Assembly: GCA_038251405.1 (NCBI GenBank)
Contig: JBBSBH010000007.1
Location: 1 to 64,000 of the forward strand
Direction of reading: 5' to 3'
Source of the DNA: JADJLQ01 sp038251405
GTDB taxonomy: Bacteria; Bacteroidota; Bacteroidia; Chitinophagales; Saprospiraceae
DNA length: 64,000 nt
This document shows positions 46,647-55,840 of the stretch, piece by piece. Both the position numbers and the translations under genes were made by a program. Under the pieces are notes generated by a model. That model saw nothing but the letters and a program-made list of their open reading frames with translations, was not told the DNA's origin and did no database searches. The first letter of the stretch is position 1, and each line of letters opens with the position of its first letter.

Positions 46647-47972
46647 ATGAAAATATTTCGTTATTTAATGTTATCCTCACTATTATTATTTTTGACACAA
46701 TGTCAAAAAGATGACCGAGGGCCTTCCGATGATACTAACACCTATAGCTCCGCCCTTGCTATTGATCACATGGAGTTAATACGTGAATTAGCTAAATTCC
46801 ACCCGGGTTATTCTCCTCCGGTGGTAAGTAGAACTTTTGGGTACGCAGGGTTGACTTTGTATGAAGCACTAGTACATGGTATGCCAGAGTACAAAAGTCT
46901 TGCCGGTACCTTAAATGACCTTACAGATCTCCCTTTACCAGAATCAGGCTATACCTATCATTGGGGTCAAGTAGCTAATGCAGCTATGGGTGAAGTAGAG
47001 AAATTGTATTTCCCGGCAGCTCCTGCTAATTTGAAACCGCAGATGACTTATATCTCCGCAAACTACAAAACTGAGTATTTAAGCAAATCTTCAGATGCTA
47101 TTATTAAAAGAAGTACTGAATACGGTATTGCCATAGCCAATGCTATATATGAATATTCCAAGACGGATGGAGGTCACAACTCTTACCTCACCAATTATCC
47201 GGCCAGCTATATAGTTCCTACAGGTTTTGGATATTGGGTACCTACGGGACCAAATTTGATCCCACTCCAACCCACCTGGGGAAACAAAAGAACTTTTGTA
47301 AAAGACCTAGTAAATACTACCCAGCCAATAAACCATACTGATTACTCCATTGACAAATCATCTGTATTTTATAAACAAGCCCTGGAAGTGTATACTACTG
47401 TTCAGCATTTGACCCCTGAGCAGCTTACTATCGCTAAATTTTGGAGTGATGATCCGGGTTTACCTGGTACTCCTCCCGGGCATTCCATTTCCATTACTTC
47501 CCAGGTATTGAAAAATGAAAATTCATCCCTTGCAGTCGCTGCCGAAGCATATGCTAAAGTTGGATTTGCCGTTGCTGATGCATTTATTTCCTGCTGGAAA
47601 TGCAAATACGTATTCAATTTAATAAGACCTGTAACCTATATTAATCAAAACATTGACCCAAATTGGAAAACCATATTGTCTACGCCTCCATTTCCAGAAT
47701 ACACTTCAGGACATTCCGTACAGTCAGGTGCAACTGCCAGGGTCTTATCTGAGCTTTTTGGATACAATTATTCATTTATTGACTATACCCATTCAAAAAG
47801 AACAGATATCGATGGATCGGGTCGTAGCTTCAGATCATTTGATGAAGCAGCGCAGGAAGCAGCTATTTCAAGATTATATGGGGGGATACATTACCGGGAA
47901 GCAATTGATCTGGGTGTGAGTCAAGGCTATAAAGTAGGGGATGAAGTAAATGCTTTACCCTTTAAAAAGTAA
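46647..47972 (+). CDS. Vanadium-dependent haloperoxidase-like (PAP2 superfamily) lipoprotein
   Basis: A 441-residue exported protein. The ATG at 46647 gives a clean lipoprotein signal peptide (LLLFLTQC, Cys about residue 19); a longer frame from 46629 adds six residues. The C-terminal half has the vanadate/phosphate-binding PAP2 triad. The first motif is KYVFNLIRPVTYI (K-x-RP type), the second YTSGHSVQSGA (SGH motif, His as acid/base) and the third SRLYGGIHYREAIDLG. The arrangement matches bacterial vanadium chloro/bromoperoxidase relatives, many of which may be phosphatases in fact. It is transcribed divergently from the propeller kinase, 204 bp away. Confidence 0.88.
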   Translation: MKIFRYLMLSSLLLFLTQCQKDDRGPSDDTNTYSSALAIDHMELIRELAKFHPGYSPPVVSRTFGYAGLTLYEALVHGMPEYKSLAGTLNDLTDLPLPESGYTYHWGQVANAAMGEVEKLYFPAAPANLKPQMTYISANYKTEYLSKSSDAIIKRSTEYGIAIANAIYEYSKTDGGHNSYLTNYPASYIVPTGFGYWVPTGPNLIPLQPTWGNKRTFVKDLVNTTQPINHTDYSIDKSSVFYKQALEVYTTVQHLTPEQLTIAKFWSDDPGLPGTPPGHSISITSQVLKNENSSLAVAAEAYAKVGFAVADAFISCWKCKYVFNLIRPVTYINQNIDPNWKTILSTPPFPEYTSGHSVQSGATARVLSELFGYNYSFIDYTHSKRTDIDGSGRSFRSFDEAAQEAAISRLYGGIHYREAIDLGVSQGYKVGDEVNALPFKK

Positions 47973-48019
47973 GCTAACTACCACATTATCATGCTATCTA
48001 TATTTTAATGAAAAACATA

Positions 48020-48051
48020 TTTGTGAACATTTTTCATTATTACTACTTTTA
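48020..48051 (+). promoter_or_regulatory. Bacteroidota-type promoter of the OmpA/TonB operon
   Basis: TTTG at 48020-48023 and TACTTTTA at 48044-48051 (7 of 8 to TAnnTTTG) are spaced by exactly 20 nt. The predicted start of transcription is near 48058, 13 nt before the ATG at 48071. It supports that start over the longer frame from 48008. Confidence 0.6.
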
Positions 48052-48070
48052 TGCAAAAACCGTTACGATT

Positions 48071-48985
48071 ATGAAAAAATACATTACATTATTATTAATT
48101 ATTTCTTTAGCTACTTCCTGTGTAAGTAAAAAGAAGCATGATATGCTGGTTAAGGAAAAAATGACTGCCGATGACGAGCTTTCACAGATAAAATCCCAAC
48201 TCAAAAAAAATCAAGAAGAATTTCAAGACCTGACGAAAAAATATAATGATGAGCAGATGAATTTAAAATCGGCCATGCAAAAAAGTGATGTTGATGCTGC
48301 AGCGGCCATGGCCAAAATCAAGAGCCTTGAAAGTCAATTGGAGCTTGCCAATAGAACCAATACCAATTTATTGAGCAGACTGGAAGACCTTTCTATTATC
48401 AGTAAATCTGGAGCAGAAAATATGCAAAAATCATTAGAAGCTATCAATCAGCAATCCAAATATATTCAGGGGTTGAACACAAAAATTCAGATGAAAGATT
48501 CTTTGAATATTGCCTTAGTTAGCAATCTTAAGCGATCATTAGCAGATATCAATGACGAAGATGTACATGTAGAGGTACGCGGAGGATTGGTATATGTTTC
48601 TATTGCAGATAAATTACTTTTCAAATCAGGAAGCTATAATATCAATAGTGCGGCTGAAAGCGTCTTAGGAAAAGTAGGTAAAGTGCTAAATGATCATAAA
48701 GATATTGATATCCTGGTAGAAGGCCATACGGATAATGTTTCTATCAGCACTGATCAAATCAAGGACAACTGGGATCTTAGTGTGATGCGTGCAACCGCCG
48801 TGACAAGAATGCTCCAAAAGAAATTCGGAGTAGATCCCTCAAGAATGACTGCCGGGGGAAAGAGTGAATATTCACCAAAAGACTCTAACGAAACCAGCAG
48901 TGGTCGTCAAATGAATCGTCGTACTGAAATAGTAATTACTCCTAAATTGGATCAATATATCAATCTTATGTCTCCTCAATCTTAA
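48071..48985 (+). CDS. OmpA-family peptidoglycan-binding lipoprotein
   Basis: A 304-residue outer-membrane lipoprotein. The ATG at 48071 gives a signal peptide with lipobox (SLATSC, Cys about residue 17). A long coiled coil (about residues 25-150, rich in Lys, Glu and Gln) connects to the C-terminal OmpA domain. That domain has VYVSIADKLLFKSGSYNI, DILVEGHTDNVSI and the peptidoglycan-binding NRRTEIVITPK. The chain anchors the outer membrane to the cell wall. The following TonB receptor gene begins within 18 bp of its stop, so the two are in one transcript. Confidence 0.93.
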   Translation: MKKYITLLLIISLATSCVSKKKHDMLVKEKMTADDELSQIKSQLKKNQEEFQDLTKKYNDEQMNLKSAMQKSDVDAAAAMAKIKSLESQLELANRTNTNLLSRLEDLSIISKSGAENMQKSLEAINQQSKYIQGLNTKIQMKDSLNIALVSNLKRSLADINDEDVHVEVRGGLVYVSIADKLLFKSGSYNINSAAESVLGKVGKVLNDHKDIDILVEGHTDNVSISTDQIKDNWDLSVMRATAVTRMLQKKFGVDPSRMTAGGKSEYSPKDSNETSSGRQMNRRTEIVITPKLDQYINLMSPQS

Positions 48986-48987
48986 TT

Positions 48988-51723
48988 TTGAGGATTTACT
49001 TGGTGCGAGTAACAAAATTAATTCAGGTGCTGGTAGTAATGATTTACTGCCAGCACTTTTTATTTTCGCAAAATACTGACCCGCCTATTATCTCCGTTGA
49101 TTGCCAGGGACTATCCATCGAAAAGATCATTGGTGAAATAGAATATAATTATCCTTATAAAGTATATATTCATCAGCCCTCCATTCTGTTAAGTAAAATC
49201 CGTACTAATTCATGTAACCCAGCTGAAATTGAAATCTTTCTGGCAAATCTGTTGATTGGAACTGGCTATGGGTATTTAAGATATGATGACCGGGTATTTG
49301 TAGTGGCTGACTCCAATAGACTTAATCGGGAAAACTTTGAAAAGTATTTTTCAAAGAAAAATGAGATTGAAAATAATTTTTCGGAAAAAGCTGGCATTAT
49401 TGGGCATCCTGACTCCATTAGCAGGGCTGGCACGGCAACCATCAAAGGCCTGGTGATCGATGGGAAAACAGATAGTGTAATTATTGGCGCCTATGTGAAA
49501 ATAATGAATACACCAATAGCTACTGCTACCGAATTAGATGGTTCCTTCGAATTAAAATTAGATATTGGGGCTCATCTATTAAATGTAGAGTCATCTCAAT
49601 ACCATACTTATCAATCTCCCATAAAAGTATATGGTAACGGATACATCGTAGTAAAGCTATATTCAAGCTCTATTGAGCTACCTGAATTGGTAATAGGTGC
49701 AAGTGCAAGAAGCAGACTTGAAAGTGTAAATGCGGGCATTGCTGAGCTAAATTTGAAAGAGATAAAACGATTACCTACTCTATTGGGTGAGACGGATGTG
49801 CTGAAAGCCTTGTTGACTTTACCTGGCGTGAGTAATACGGGTGAAGTAGGAAGTGGATTCAATGTAAGAGGTGGGAATATAGATCAAAATCTTATTCAGC
49901 AAGACGGTGTGTTCTATTTAAACCCCTCTCATGTTTTAGGTCTTTTTTCAGCATTCAATCCTGATGCCATAAAGCAAGTGACTTTTTATAAGGGCCATGT
50001 ACCTGCTCAATTTGGTGGTCGCACTTCATCTGTGTTGGACATAAAACTAAAAGATCCTAACTATTCTAAATGGTCAGTATTTGGTGGTATTGGTCCCATT
50101 TCTTCAAAGATATTTATAGATGGGCCTTTAGTAAAAGACAGGACATCCCTGTTTATAGGAAGCCGATTTACTTACTCTGATTGGGTGCTGAAATTATTAA
50201 GGGATCCGAATCTAAAAAATAGCAAGGCTGATTTTCATGATATAAATTTTAAACTTTCTCACAAATTGAATATCCATTCTACACTTCAACTTTCTTTTTA
50301 TCGAAGCAAGGATAGATTTAGATATTCCGATCAATTTGGATATGGGTGGGAAGCCAATACAGGTAGCTTGCAATTCACACACCAGTTCAGTGATAAAGTC
50401 ATTCTTCATGCAATCGCCATGTATAGTGATAGTAAAAATGAGTTTGAAGACGCCACGAGTTCCGTGCAAAATAATTTGAGTAATGGCATGGCTTATGCAA
50501 AAGCGAAAATAAATGTTGCCTGGCAACCATTATCTTCTCATCATTTAAATCTTGGGATAGAGACCACTAATTACCTTACAAAACCAGAGGTATTTACTGC
50601 CGGCTTGAGTAGTGATCAGTTTACTTCCCAGGTGCAACAAAGCAAAGGCACAGAATATGCGGCCTATGTAAATGATGAAATAAGTCTTGGTAGAAAATTA
50701 AACCTGTCCATCGGACTGAGACAATCTCTATATGTAAATAGTGGCCCTGAAATTGTTCGCAAATACCTACCAAATGAACCCAGGATAACCAGCAATCAAA
50801 TAGATTCTACAGTTTTTACAAAAGGCCAAACTATTGCTACCTATTCCGCCCCGGAACCACGGGTCAGCCTGGCTTGGAATATTGGTGATCAAGGTTCAAT
50901 CAAATGGAGTTACAATAGGTTAGCTCAATACATTCATCTGATTTCAAATTCTGCAGCCGCCACCCCTGTGGATATTTGGCAAATGAGTAATACATACATC
51001 AAACCTCAGCAGGCAAATAATTATTCTATAGGCTATTATCAAAACTTTAATGAAGATCAATGGGAGACATCCCTTGAACTCTTCACGAGATCTTACAAAA
51101 ATTTAGTCGAATATAAAGATTTCGCGAAATTACTTAGAAATGATCATATTGAAACTGAACTATTATCTGTAAAAGGACTATCCTATGGGGCGGAGTTCTA
51201 CGTTAGAAGAAATAAAAATAATCCAAATGGCTACATATCCTATACATGGAGTAGAAGCCTGAGAAAAGCCAATAGCCTTATTGCGGATGAAATTATTAAT
51301 AATGGTAGTTGGTATCCTTCTAACTTTGATAAACCACATAATTTTAACGCAGTTATGAATATTCAAATACGCAAAACGATGTCTTTCGCTCTTAACTTTG
51401 TATATAATACCGGGCGACCCCTAACAGCACCGGTTGCCGATTTTTATTTAGGCGATAAAGGAGTTTTCCTGGACTATTCGAATAGAAACGAGTATCGAAT
51501 ACCGGATTATCACAGATTAGATCTATCGCTTACCTTTACCAGAGGGGCCATCAGATCTCATAAAAACAAAGGTAGTTTTACATTTGCCGTATATAATTTT
51601 TATTCACGTAAAAATGCATTTTCAGTTTTTTACAGGAGATCAGTCAACACACCTTTAGTAGCCTATAAGCTTTCCGTTTTAGGCACTGCGTTACCTTCTG
51701 TTACTTATAATTTTCAGTTCTAA
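48988..51723 (+). CDS. TonB-dependent receptor with STN and carboxypeptidase-like domains
   Basis: A 911-residue outer-membrane receptor. A signal peptide (VLVVMIYCQHFLFSQ) is followed by an STN (secretin/TonB short) domain (CQGLSIEKIIGEIE). A CarboxypepD_reg-like domain (ATIKGLVIDGKTDSVIIGAYV, about residues 150-235), a plug (GSGFNVRGGNIDQNLIQQDG) and a 22-strand-type barrel ending in YNFQF complete it. An STN domain can mean signalling through an anti-sigma factor, but none is encoded here. The gene lacks an ATG; TTG at 48988 or GTG at 49003 (with GAGG nine bases upstream) are the choices. DUF4249 and MG2-like genes follow at once. Confidence 0.94.
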   Translation: MRIYLVRVTKLIQVLVVMIYCQHFLFSQNTDPPIISVDCQGLSIEKIIGEIEYNYPYKVYIHQPSILLSKIRTNSCNPAEIEIFLANLLIGTGYGYLRYDDRVFVVADSNRLNRENFEKYFSKKNEIENNFSEKAGIIGHPDSISRAGTATIKGLVIDGKTDSVIIGAYVKIMNTPIATATELDGSFELKLDIGAHLLNVESSQYHTYQSPIKVYGNGYIVVKLYSSSIELPELVIGASARSRLESVNAGIAELNLKEIKRLPTLLGETDVLKALLTLPGVSNTGEVGSGFNVRGGNIDQNLIQQDGVFYLNPSHVLGLFSAFNPDAIKQVTFYKGHVPAQFGGRTSSVLDIKLKDPNYSKWSVFGGIGPISSKIFIDGPLVKDRTSLFIGSRFTYSDWVLKLLRDPNLKNSKADFHDINFKLSHKLNIHSTLQLSFYRSKDRFRYSDQFGYGWEANTGSLQFTHQFSDKVILHAIAMYSDSKNEFEDATSSVQNNLSNGMAYAKAKINVAWQPLSSHHLNLGIETTNYLTKPEVFTAGLSSDQFTSQVQQSKGTEYAAYVNDEISLGRKLNLSIGLRQSLYVNSGPEIVRKYLPNEPRITSNQIDSTVFTKGQTIATYSAPEPRVSLAWNIGDQGSIKWSYNRLAQYIHLISNSAAATPVDIWQMSNTYIKPQQANNYSIGYYQNFNEDQWETSLELFTRSYKNLVEYKDFAKLLRNDHIETELLSVKGLSYGAEFYVRRNKNNPNGYISYTWSRSLRKANSLIADEIINNGSWYPSNFDKPHNFNAVMNIQIRKTMSFALNFVYNTGRPLTAPVADFYLGDKGVFLDYSNRNEYRIPDYHRLDLSLTFTRGAIRSHKNKGSFTFAVYNFYSRKNAFSVFYRRSVNTPLVAYKLSVLGTALPSVTYNFQF

Positions 51724-51724
51724 A

Positions 51725-52804
51725 ATGAAAAGCTTTTTAAAATATATTTCGCTTATTATACTTCTTGGTTTGGGCTCCTGCGTAGACGAAATACCTATTC
51801 AATCCGGCCAAAGTGATAACGCCTTGGTCGTCAATGGAATCTTAAACAATTTAAAAGAAACCCAAGTAATTTATTTACAACAAACAAGAGGTTATGGCAA
51901 GCCTCCTTCAAATGTGGTTAATGCGAAAGTTACCCTGCATGAGGACAATTCTAAAACGTATGAATACTCTGAAAAAACTCAGGGAGAGTATGTATTGGAT
52001 GGAAGTCTATTTACTGCGGCCATAGGATCATATTATTTTATTAGTATTAACTTACCAAATGGAAGCAAATATCAAAGTGATCCTGAGGTGATGCAAGCAC
52101 CAATTAATTTGGATTCCGTGAATTGGCAGGTCATTCAAAAATTGGAAAATACCGGAGAAGGTTTTACGCGCAGTTTTCCAGCAGTTCAACTAGCTATTTC
52201 TACCCAATTTCCTTCCAGTGATAAAAATATTTTTTTAAAGTGGAGTACGCAGAGTTCCTTTCAGTTTACTACTTTACCAGAGTGCAATCCTTTCAGAAAC
52301 GTATACACTTGCTATTATGGCTACTCCATAAATACGAGTGAATTAATGATCTATAGCAATGAGGACAATCAACAAAACCGATTGTCAAATTTTGAAGTGG
52401 GGTACGAAGCTTTGGAACCTGATTACAAATTTCTTGAGACGCATTATTTTTCTATATCACAGCAAAGGCTCACCCAACAAGCCTTTGAATACTATAGAAG
52501 ACTGCGATTAGTTTCATCACAAAATGGAACTATTTTCGACGCCATTCCAGCGGCTGTAAATGGCAATGTTCACAATGTCTCTAATAAAAATGAAAAGGTA
52601 TTAGGCTATTTTCAGGTGAGTCCGGTAAGTATAATCCATGAGAAAGTGGTGACCGCTGATTTTGACGGGAAATATGCTATAATCACAAAAAATGGCAATT
52701 TTTGTGCCTGGCTTTTTGGAGTGGTAGGAAGTACTTACGAACCAAGTTGTTGCAATTGCAACCAACTGGATCAGCCAAAAATTGAAAAACCCTCTTGGTG
52801 GTAA
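51725..52804 (+). CDS. DUF4249 lipoprotein, TonB-receptor partner
   Basis: A 359-residue exported lipoprotein (LLGLGSC, Cys about residue 19). The mature N-terminus has NALVVNGILNN and VTLHEDNSKTYEY, and a long beta-rich body follows. It ends in a Cys-containing segment (YEPSCCNCNQLD). This is the layout of DUF4249 proteins, which in Bacteroidota are encoded next to TonB receptors and are thought to sit on the cell surface. It starts 1 bp after the receptor stop codon, which shows tight coupling. The ligand is unknown. Confidence 0.87.
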   Translation: MKSFLKYISLIILLGLGSCVDEIPIQSGQSDNALVVNGILNNLKETQVIYLQQTRGYGKPPSNVVNAKVTLHEDNSKTYEYSEKTQGEYVLDGSLFTAAIGSYYFISINLPNGSKYQSDPEVMQAPINLDSVNWQVIQKLENTGEGFTRSFPAVQLAISTQFPSSDKNIFLKWSTQSSFQFTTLPECNPFRNVYTCYYGYSINTSELMIYSNEDNQQNRLSNFEVGYEALEPDYKFLETHYFSISQQRLTQQAFEYYRRLRLVSSQNGTIFDAIPAAVNGNVHNVSNKNEKVLGYFQVSPVSIIHEKVVTADFDGKYAIITKNGNFCAWLFGVVGSTYEPSCCNCNQLDQPKIEKPSWW

Positions 52805-52814
52805 AATATAAAAC

Positions 52815-54440
52815 ATGATCAGATTAATTTCCAGGTGGATTTTCCTATTTGCAGCTTTAAATAGTTTTCAATCAATGGGGCAGAACTTTCTCATCCATTT
52901 AAATCAATCAAAATATATTTCCGGAGACGAAATATACTATAATGTATATCCACAACATGCGATAGCCACTGACTCTTCCATCATATTCGTAGAATTATAT
53001 TCTCCAAATAGTGTACTGGTGATGCAACAAATCCATGCGCTGAGTGGCGCTTCAATCTTAGGAGTCTTTAGCTTGCCTTACAATGTATCAGAAGGGACTT
53101 ATACGTTTATTAGCTATAGTGTATTTGATGACAAAACAAGAGATTCATCCATTATACTTTCATCCTTTACTTATGTGCCTATATATAACGAGGTAAATGA
53201 AGCACCTGATATTATCAAAGCGAATGAATGGAAATCATTTCCCTCAAACGCTATTAAATCTGAAAATAAAATCATAGCTACCTTCAAGCCGAAAATTAAA
53301 AAACAAATCGAATTATCCATAAATGATCAAATAAAAAGTGGATCTAATGGAGTATACTCGGTAACTATAAATAAATTTTATGAAGAAGAAAATAAAGAGC
53401 CCCTACGAAATAATCAAGAAATAATTTTATCCAAGAATTTTATCTCCCGTAAAAAATTAACCTTGGAAGGAATAATAACCAACCCCGAGAATCATCAACT
53501 AGTGAATGAAAAATACCTTTCACTATACTTTCCTTCAAATGGAAGTTTTCAAAGAATAGACGCATTCAATGGACAATTGAAAGTAGAATTGCCATCATAT
53601 ACGGGAATAAAAAAATTTCAAATACTTTCTCTCAATCCTAACCAGAGATCTCCGCTGGAATGGAAACCAAAATCCTATTCAGATAAGTTCAAATCTATTA
53701 TTCTTGGCGCCCCTGCAATACGGCGATCTGATGAAGATCATTTCATGCTCATGCAACATACCAAGAAAAGGTTGGTTGATGATTTATTCCAAACAGATCA
53801 CACTAAAACTGAAGCAATAGATGATACGATAAAATCATATGATTCTGATAAAACATATAAAATTTCTGATTTTCAAGATATAAAAAGTCTCGAAGAATTT
53901 ATAAAAGAAGTACTGGTTGATTGCAATATAACCAGTGCCATTAATGACATCAAATCTTTAAGACTTAGAAACAAAGACAGTAGAGATCTTTATAGGTGGC
54001 CCGCCTGGTATTTACTGGACGGATACTTTAGAGGAGATGAAGATATTATACTCAACTATGATATTTCAAAAATCAAGACAATAGATCTTTTTCAAAGAAA
54101 AAAAACAATAGAATCCCAGTTTGACCAGATGATGGCCTATAGTGGAATTTTTTCAATTACTACTTACTTGCAAGATCAACTGCCTGAGCAAGTATACCAT
54201 GTCAATGGATTTTATCCACCTAATGCAGCATCTTCTCATTCAGATTTAATGAACCCCGAAATACCAAATCTAGACACCAATCCTCTTTGGATCTCAGGCT
54301 CAAAAGCAGATCAGCAAGGGTTCCTTCATATTCCCTTTAATTCTGGAGACCTTGTAGGCAAATATCAAATAGAGGTAAAAGGCATCAATAATAAAAATCA
54401 ATTTTCAAATGCCACCTATTATCTGGAGATAAAAAATTAA
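52815..54440 (+). CDS. Secreted MG2-like/macroglobulin-related protein
   Basis: A 541-residue protein with a signal peptide (FLFAALNSFQSMGQ). The mature start, LNQSKYISGDEIYYNVYP, with SSIIFVELYSP and GTYTFISYSVFDD, resembles the MG2 domain of alpha-2-macroglobulin-like proteins. Such proteins often accompany TonB receptors in Bacteroidota. The C-terminal part (FQDIKSLEEFIKEV, VYHVNGFYPP, NSGDLVGKYQIEVKGIN) is less clear and may hold a plug-like segment and a final beta domain. It starts 10 bp after the DUF4249 gene. Its stop codon overlaps the stop of the convergent kinase gene. Confidence 0.7.
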   Translation: MIRLISRWIFLFAALNSFQSMGQNFLIHLNQSKYISGDEIYYNVYPQHAIATDSSIIFVELYSPNSVLVMQQIHALSGASILGVFSLPYNVSEGTYTFISYSVFDDKTRDSSIILSSFTYVPIYNEVNEAPDIIKANEWKSFPSNAIKSENKIIATFKPKIKKQIELSINDQIKSGSNGVYSVTINKFYEEENKEPLRNNQEIILSKNFISRKKLTLEGIITNPENHQLVNEKYLSLYFPSNGSFQRIDAFNGQLKVELPSYTGIKKFQILSLNPNQRSPLEWKPKSYSDKFKSIILGAPAIRRSDEDHFMLMQHTKKRLVDDLFQTDHTKTEAIDDTIKSYDSDKTYKISDFQDIKSLEEFIKEVLVDCNITSAINDIKSLRLRNKDSRDLYRWPAWYLLDGYFRGDEDIILNYDISKIKTIDLFQRKKTIESQFDQMMAYSGIFSITTYLQDQLPEQVYHVNGFYPPNAASSHSDLMNPEIPNLDTNPLWISGSKADQQGFLHIPFNSGDLVGKYQIEVKGINNKNQFSNATYYLEIKN

Positions 54441-55783
54441 TTTAAGTTCCACTTGGGAAAAGACAATTCGAATACAGTACCCACGCCTTCTTTCGAAGCA
54501 ACATGAATATTACCTTTATGCATCAGCATGATCTGCTTGGATAGGGATAGTCCAATCCCAGATCCATTTAATTTAGTACTGAAAAAGGGGACAAATATTT
54601 TATCTAAAACTTCTTTGGGAATACCTTTTCCATTATCACTTACTTTGATCAGCATCCGGTGATGATCTTCTTGCGCTGAAAGTTCTACTTTAGCACCTTC
54701 TTTACCTATGACTGCATCTTTGGCATTTAATAAAAGATTGATAATTACTTGCTCTATCAAATTAGGATCGGCCCCAACAATCAGATTGGTCTCTTTGATA
54801 TGAATGTCCAAATCTATATTGATATTTTCCAATGTTGGATTCATCAGGTTAAACATATTTGAAAACAATTCTTTGATAGGGATAGGTTTTATTTGAGGTT
54901 GACTTATTTTATTGAGATTTCGATAGGTTTGGGCAAATTTCAGCAAACCTTCACTCCTTTTTTTTATAGTATCCATACCGATAGTAAGATCTTCATCTCC
55001 TGGCCGTTCTCCATGAATCTGCATCAGTCTGGTCTTCATGGTATCAGCTAGTGAAGCAATAGGAGCCACACTATTCATGATCTCATGAGTCATCACACTT
55101 AGTAGTTTTTGCCAGGCATTTGCTTCCGTTTCATCTATCGCTTCATTTATATTTTGAATCGCAACCAGCTTATACTTTTTATTTTGCAAAGAAAAGGAAG
55201 TAGTACTGAGTAACACTTTCATCTCCTGTAAGCCTTCGCTGAGTTTTACCACCTCCTGGTCTCCTGATTTTATACTCAGTATCTTAAAATAAAGTTGTTC
55301 ATTTCTTTTTTGCAAAGAATGTATTGTTTTGAGATAGGGTACTTTCAATAAGTTTTTCAGGGTTTCATTCAACCAGATTACATTTCCAGAATCTTCATCA
55401 TAAGAAATAATTCCAGAATTGATGATCTCGAGTACTTTTTGTAAATATTGAAAATGAGTTTCCTTTTCTAGTGAAATATCCTTAATGGTATCATTGATTT
55501 CATTAAATCCAGCCCGCAATGTCTTTATTTCCAGGGGTGCTTCTTTCACATTGAAATGTCTGGAAAAATCACGATAATGGACAGCTTCCACATACATGGC
55601 AATTTCATCATATGCTTTTTTGTTGAACAAATAAAAATCATACAATTGATATATAATAGCCAATCCGGGCAATATCATTATGGAATAATATGCCCGTGAA
55701 AATAACCAACCGATGAAAATACAGGTTCCCAGGAGTAAGATTACCCTGGTGAGTATTTTCCATTCAAAAGATTTAAATGACAT
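54437..55783 (-). CDS. NtrY-like membrane histidine kinase
   Basis: A 448-residue sensor kinase. Two N-terminal membrane helices (about residues 10-50) are separated by a very short loop, so there is no large periplasmic sensor. A PAS-like domain (about residues 105-215, FQYLQKVLEIINSGIISYDED) follows. The phosphorylated His lies in LSVMTHEIMNSVAPIASL, and the ATPase domain has QVIINLLLNAKDAV, SDNGKGIP and GSGIGLSLSKQIM. It lies 57 bp downstream of the sigma-54 activator gene on the same strand and is its probable partner. Its stop shares bases with the convergent gene. Confidence 0.93.
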   Translation of the reverse strand: MSFKSFEWKILTRVILLLGTCIFIGWLFSRAYYSIMILPGLAIIYQLYDFYLFNKKAYDEIAMYVEAVHYRDFSRHFNVKEAPLEIKTLRAGFNEINDTIKDISLEKETHFQYLQKVLEIINSGIISYDEDSGNVIWLNETLKNLLKVPYLKTIHSLQKRNEQLYFKILSIKSGDQEVVKLSEGLQEMKVLLSTTSFSLQNKKYKLVAIQNINEAIDETEANAWQKLLSVMTHEIMNSVAPIASLADTMKTRLMQIHGERPGDEDLTIGMDTIKKRSEGLLKFAQTYRNLNKISQPQIKPIPIKELFSNMFNLMNPTLENINIDLDIHIKETNLIVGADPNLIEQVIINLLLNAKDAVIGKEGAKVELSAQEDHHRMLIKVSDNGKGIPKEVLDKIFVPFFSTKLNGSGIGLSLSKQIMLMHKGNIHVASKEGVGTVFELSFPKWNLN

Positions 55784-55840
55784 GATAATTTTCTGCGGTG
55801 ATGTATATATACTTTTTATGAAGATTCTTCATTCAATAAC

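Noticed and set aside
49430..49442. Another TGGCACG sequence, followed by GCAACC
   Set aside because: It lies inside the TonB receptor coding sequence, lacks a -12 element and has no UAS block upstream.
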